The position numbers and the translations under genes are program-made. A DNA stretch of 6,302 nucleotides from an uncultured Erysipelotrichaceae bacterium (GTDB lineage: Bacteria > Bacillota_I > Bacilli_A > Erysipelotrichales > Coprobacillaceae), in the NCBI GenBank assembly GCA_900538465.1, contig UPXV01000064.1:1-6302 (forward strand). Reading direction: 5' to 3'. Shown one piece after another: positions 6,255-6,302 of the stretch (position 1 is the first letter of the stretch; each line of letters begins with the position of its first letter). The notes beneath the pieces are model-generated. The model had not been told where the DNA came from. It did not search any database and saw nothing but the letters and a program-made list of their open reading frames with translations.

Positions 6255-6302
6255 TTAACCTTGCATTCCTTTCCGCCTGCGGCTAAGGCACACATAGTCA
6301 TG
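6255..6302 (-). CDS. 3' end of upstream gene, probably ftsW/spoVE (partial)
   Basis: The minus-strand frame entering at 6302 reads HDYVCLSRRRKGMQG and stops at TAA (6257-6255), one base before the murG ATG. A basic C-terminal tail is what a cytoplasmic end of FtsW/SpoVE would look like, and ftsW/spoVE directly precedes murG in Firmicutes clusters. Only 15 residues are visible, so the assignment rests on gene order. The Arg codons CGC, AGG and CGG are unlike the rest of this AT-rich window, and the murG frame is also open here, so it is not certain that this frame is the coding one. Confidence 0.4.
   Translation of the reverse strand, partial: HDYVCLSRRRKGMQG

Noticed and set aside
6254..6301. 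N-terminal extension of murG to the ATG at the window edge
   Set aside because: MurG proteins begin just before the GGTGGH strand, ATG 6253 has AAGG 5 nt upstream, and the extension would overlap the putative upstream gene end.
1..6302. A previously undescribed system, mobile element, CRISPR array or defence island
   Set aside because: All six main genes are recognisable housekeeping genes in near-standard dcw order. No transposase, inverted terminal repeats, spaced direct repeats or unexplained long frame was seen.

Overview
The window is a stretch of AT-rich bacterial chromosome in which every gene lies on the minus strand. Read in the direction of transcription (right to left), the order is: last codons of an upstream gene (probably ftsW/spoVE), murG, murB, ftsQ/divIB, ftsA, ftsZ, proC. 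This is the distal half of a division and cell wall (dcw) cluster of Firmicutes type, with murB between murG and ftsQ/divIB. The low GC content, strong AGGAGG-type ribosome binding sites, a DivIB-like FtsQ and an FtsZ tail ending in FLRNRKL point to Bacillota. The divergent FtsA suggests an Erysipelotrichia-like lineage, but that placement is inference. TGA is used as stop (murG, ftsQ) and TGG as Trp, so the reassigned mycoplasma code is not in use.

Layout: 6302-4238 is a tightly packed unit. The putative ftsW end stops 1 nt before the murG ATG, murG and murB overlap by 4 nt (ATGA), and ftsQ starts within about 10 nt of the murB stop. A clear intrinsic terminator (3439-3469) lies right at the ftsQ stop codon. 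A 121-bp gap follows, holding an extended -10 promoter for ftsA. ftsA and ftsZ are 21 bp apart and form a second unit. A hairpin with a weak T-tract overlaps the ftsZ stop, and proC follows with a very strong Shine-Dalgarno sequence, so it may be expressed by read-through. The left end (1-137) carries an A-tract/T-tract terminator for proC and then a well-formed sigma-A promoter preceded by three phased A7 tracts, which fires out of the window towards an unseen gene.

Functionally, MurG makes lipid II at the membrane and MurB makes UDP-MurNAc in the precursor pathway. FtsQ/DivIB is a bitopic divisome protein, FtsA anchors FtsZ to the membrane, and FtsZ forms the Z ring. ProC makes proline and is not a division protein; its place after ftsZ is the main departure from the usual layout.

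I found no evidence of a novel defence, mobile or regulatory system. The points worth a second look are the transcriptional split between ftsQ and ftsA, the stop codons buried in terminator stems, the altered phosphate loop of FtsA, the phased A-tract promoter, and a GC-rich patch with rare Arg codons before murG.
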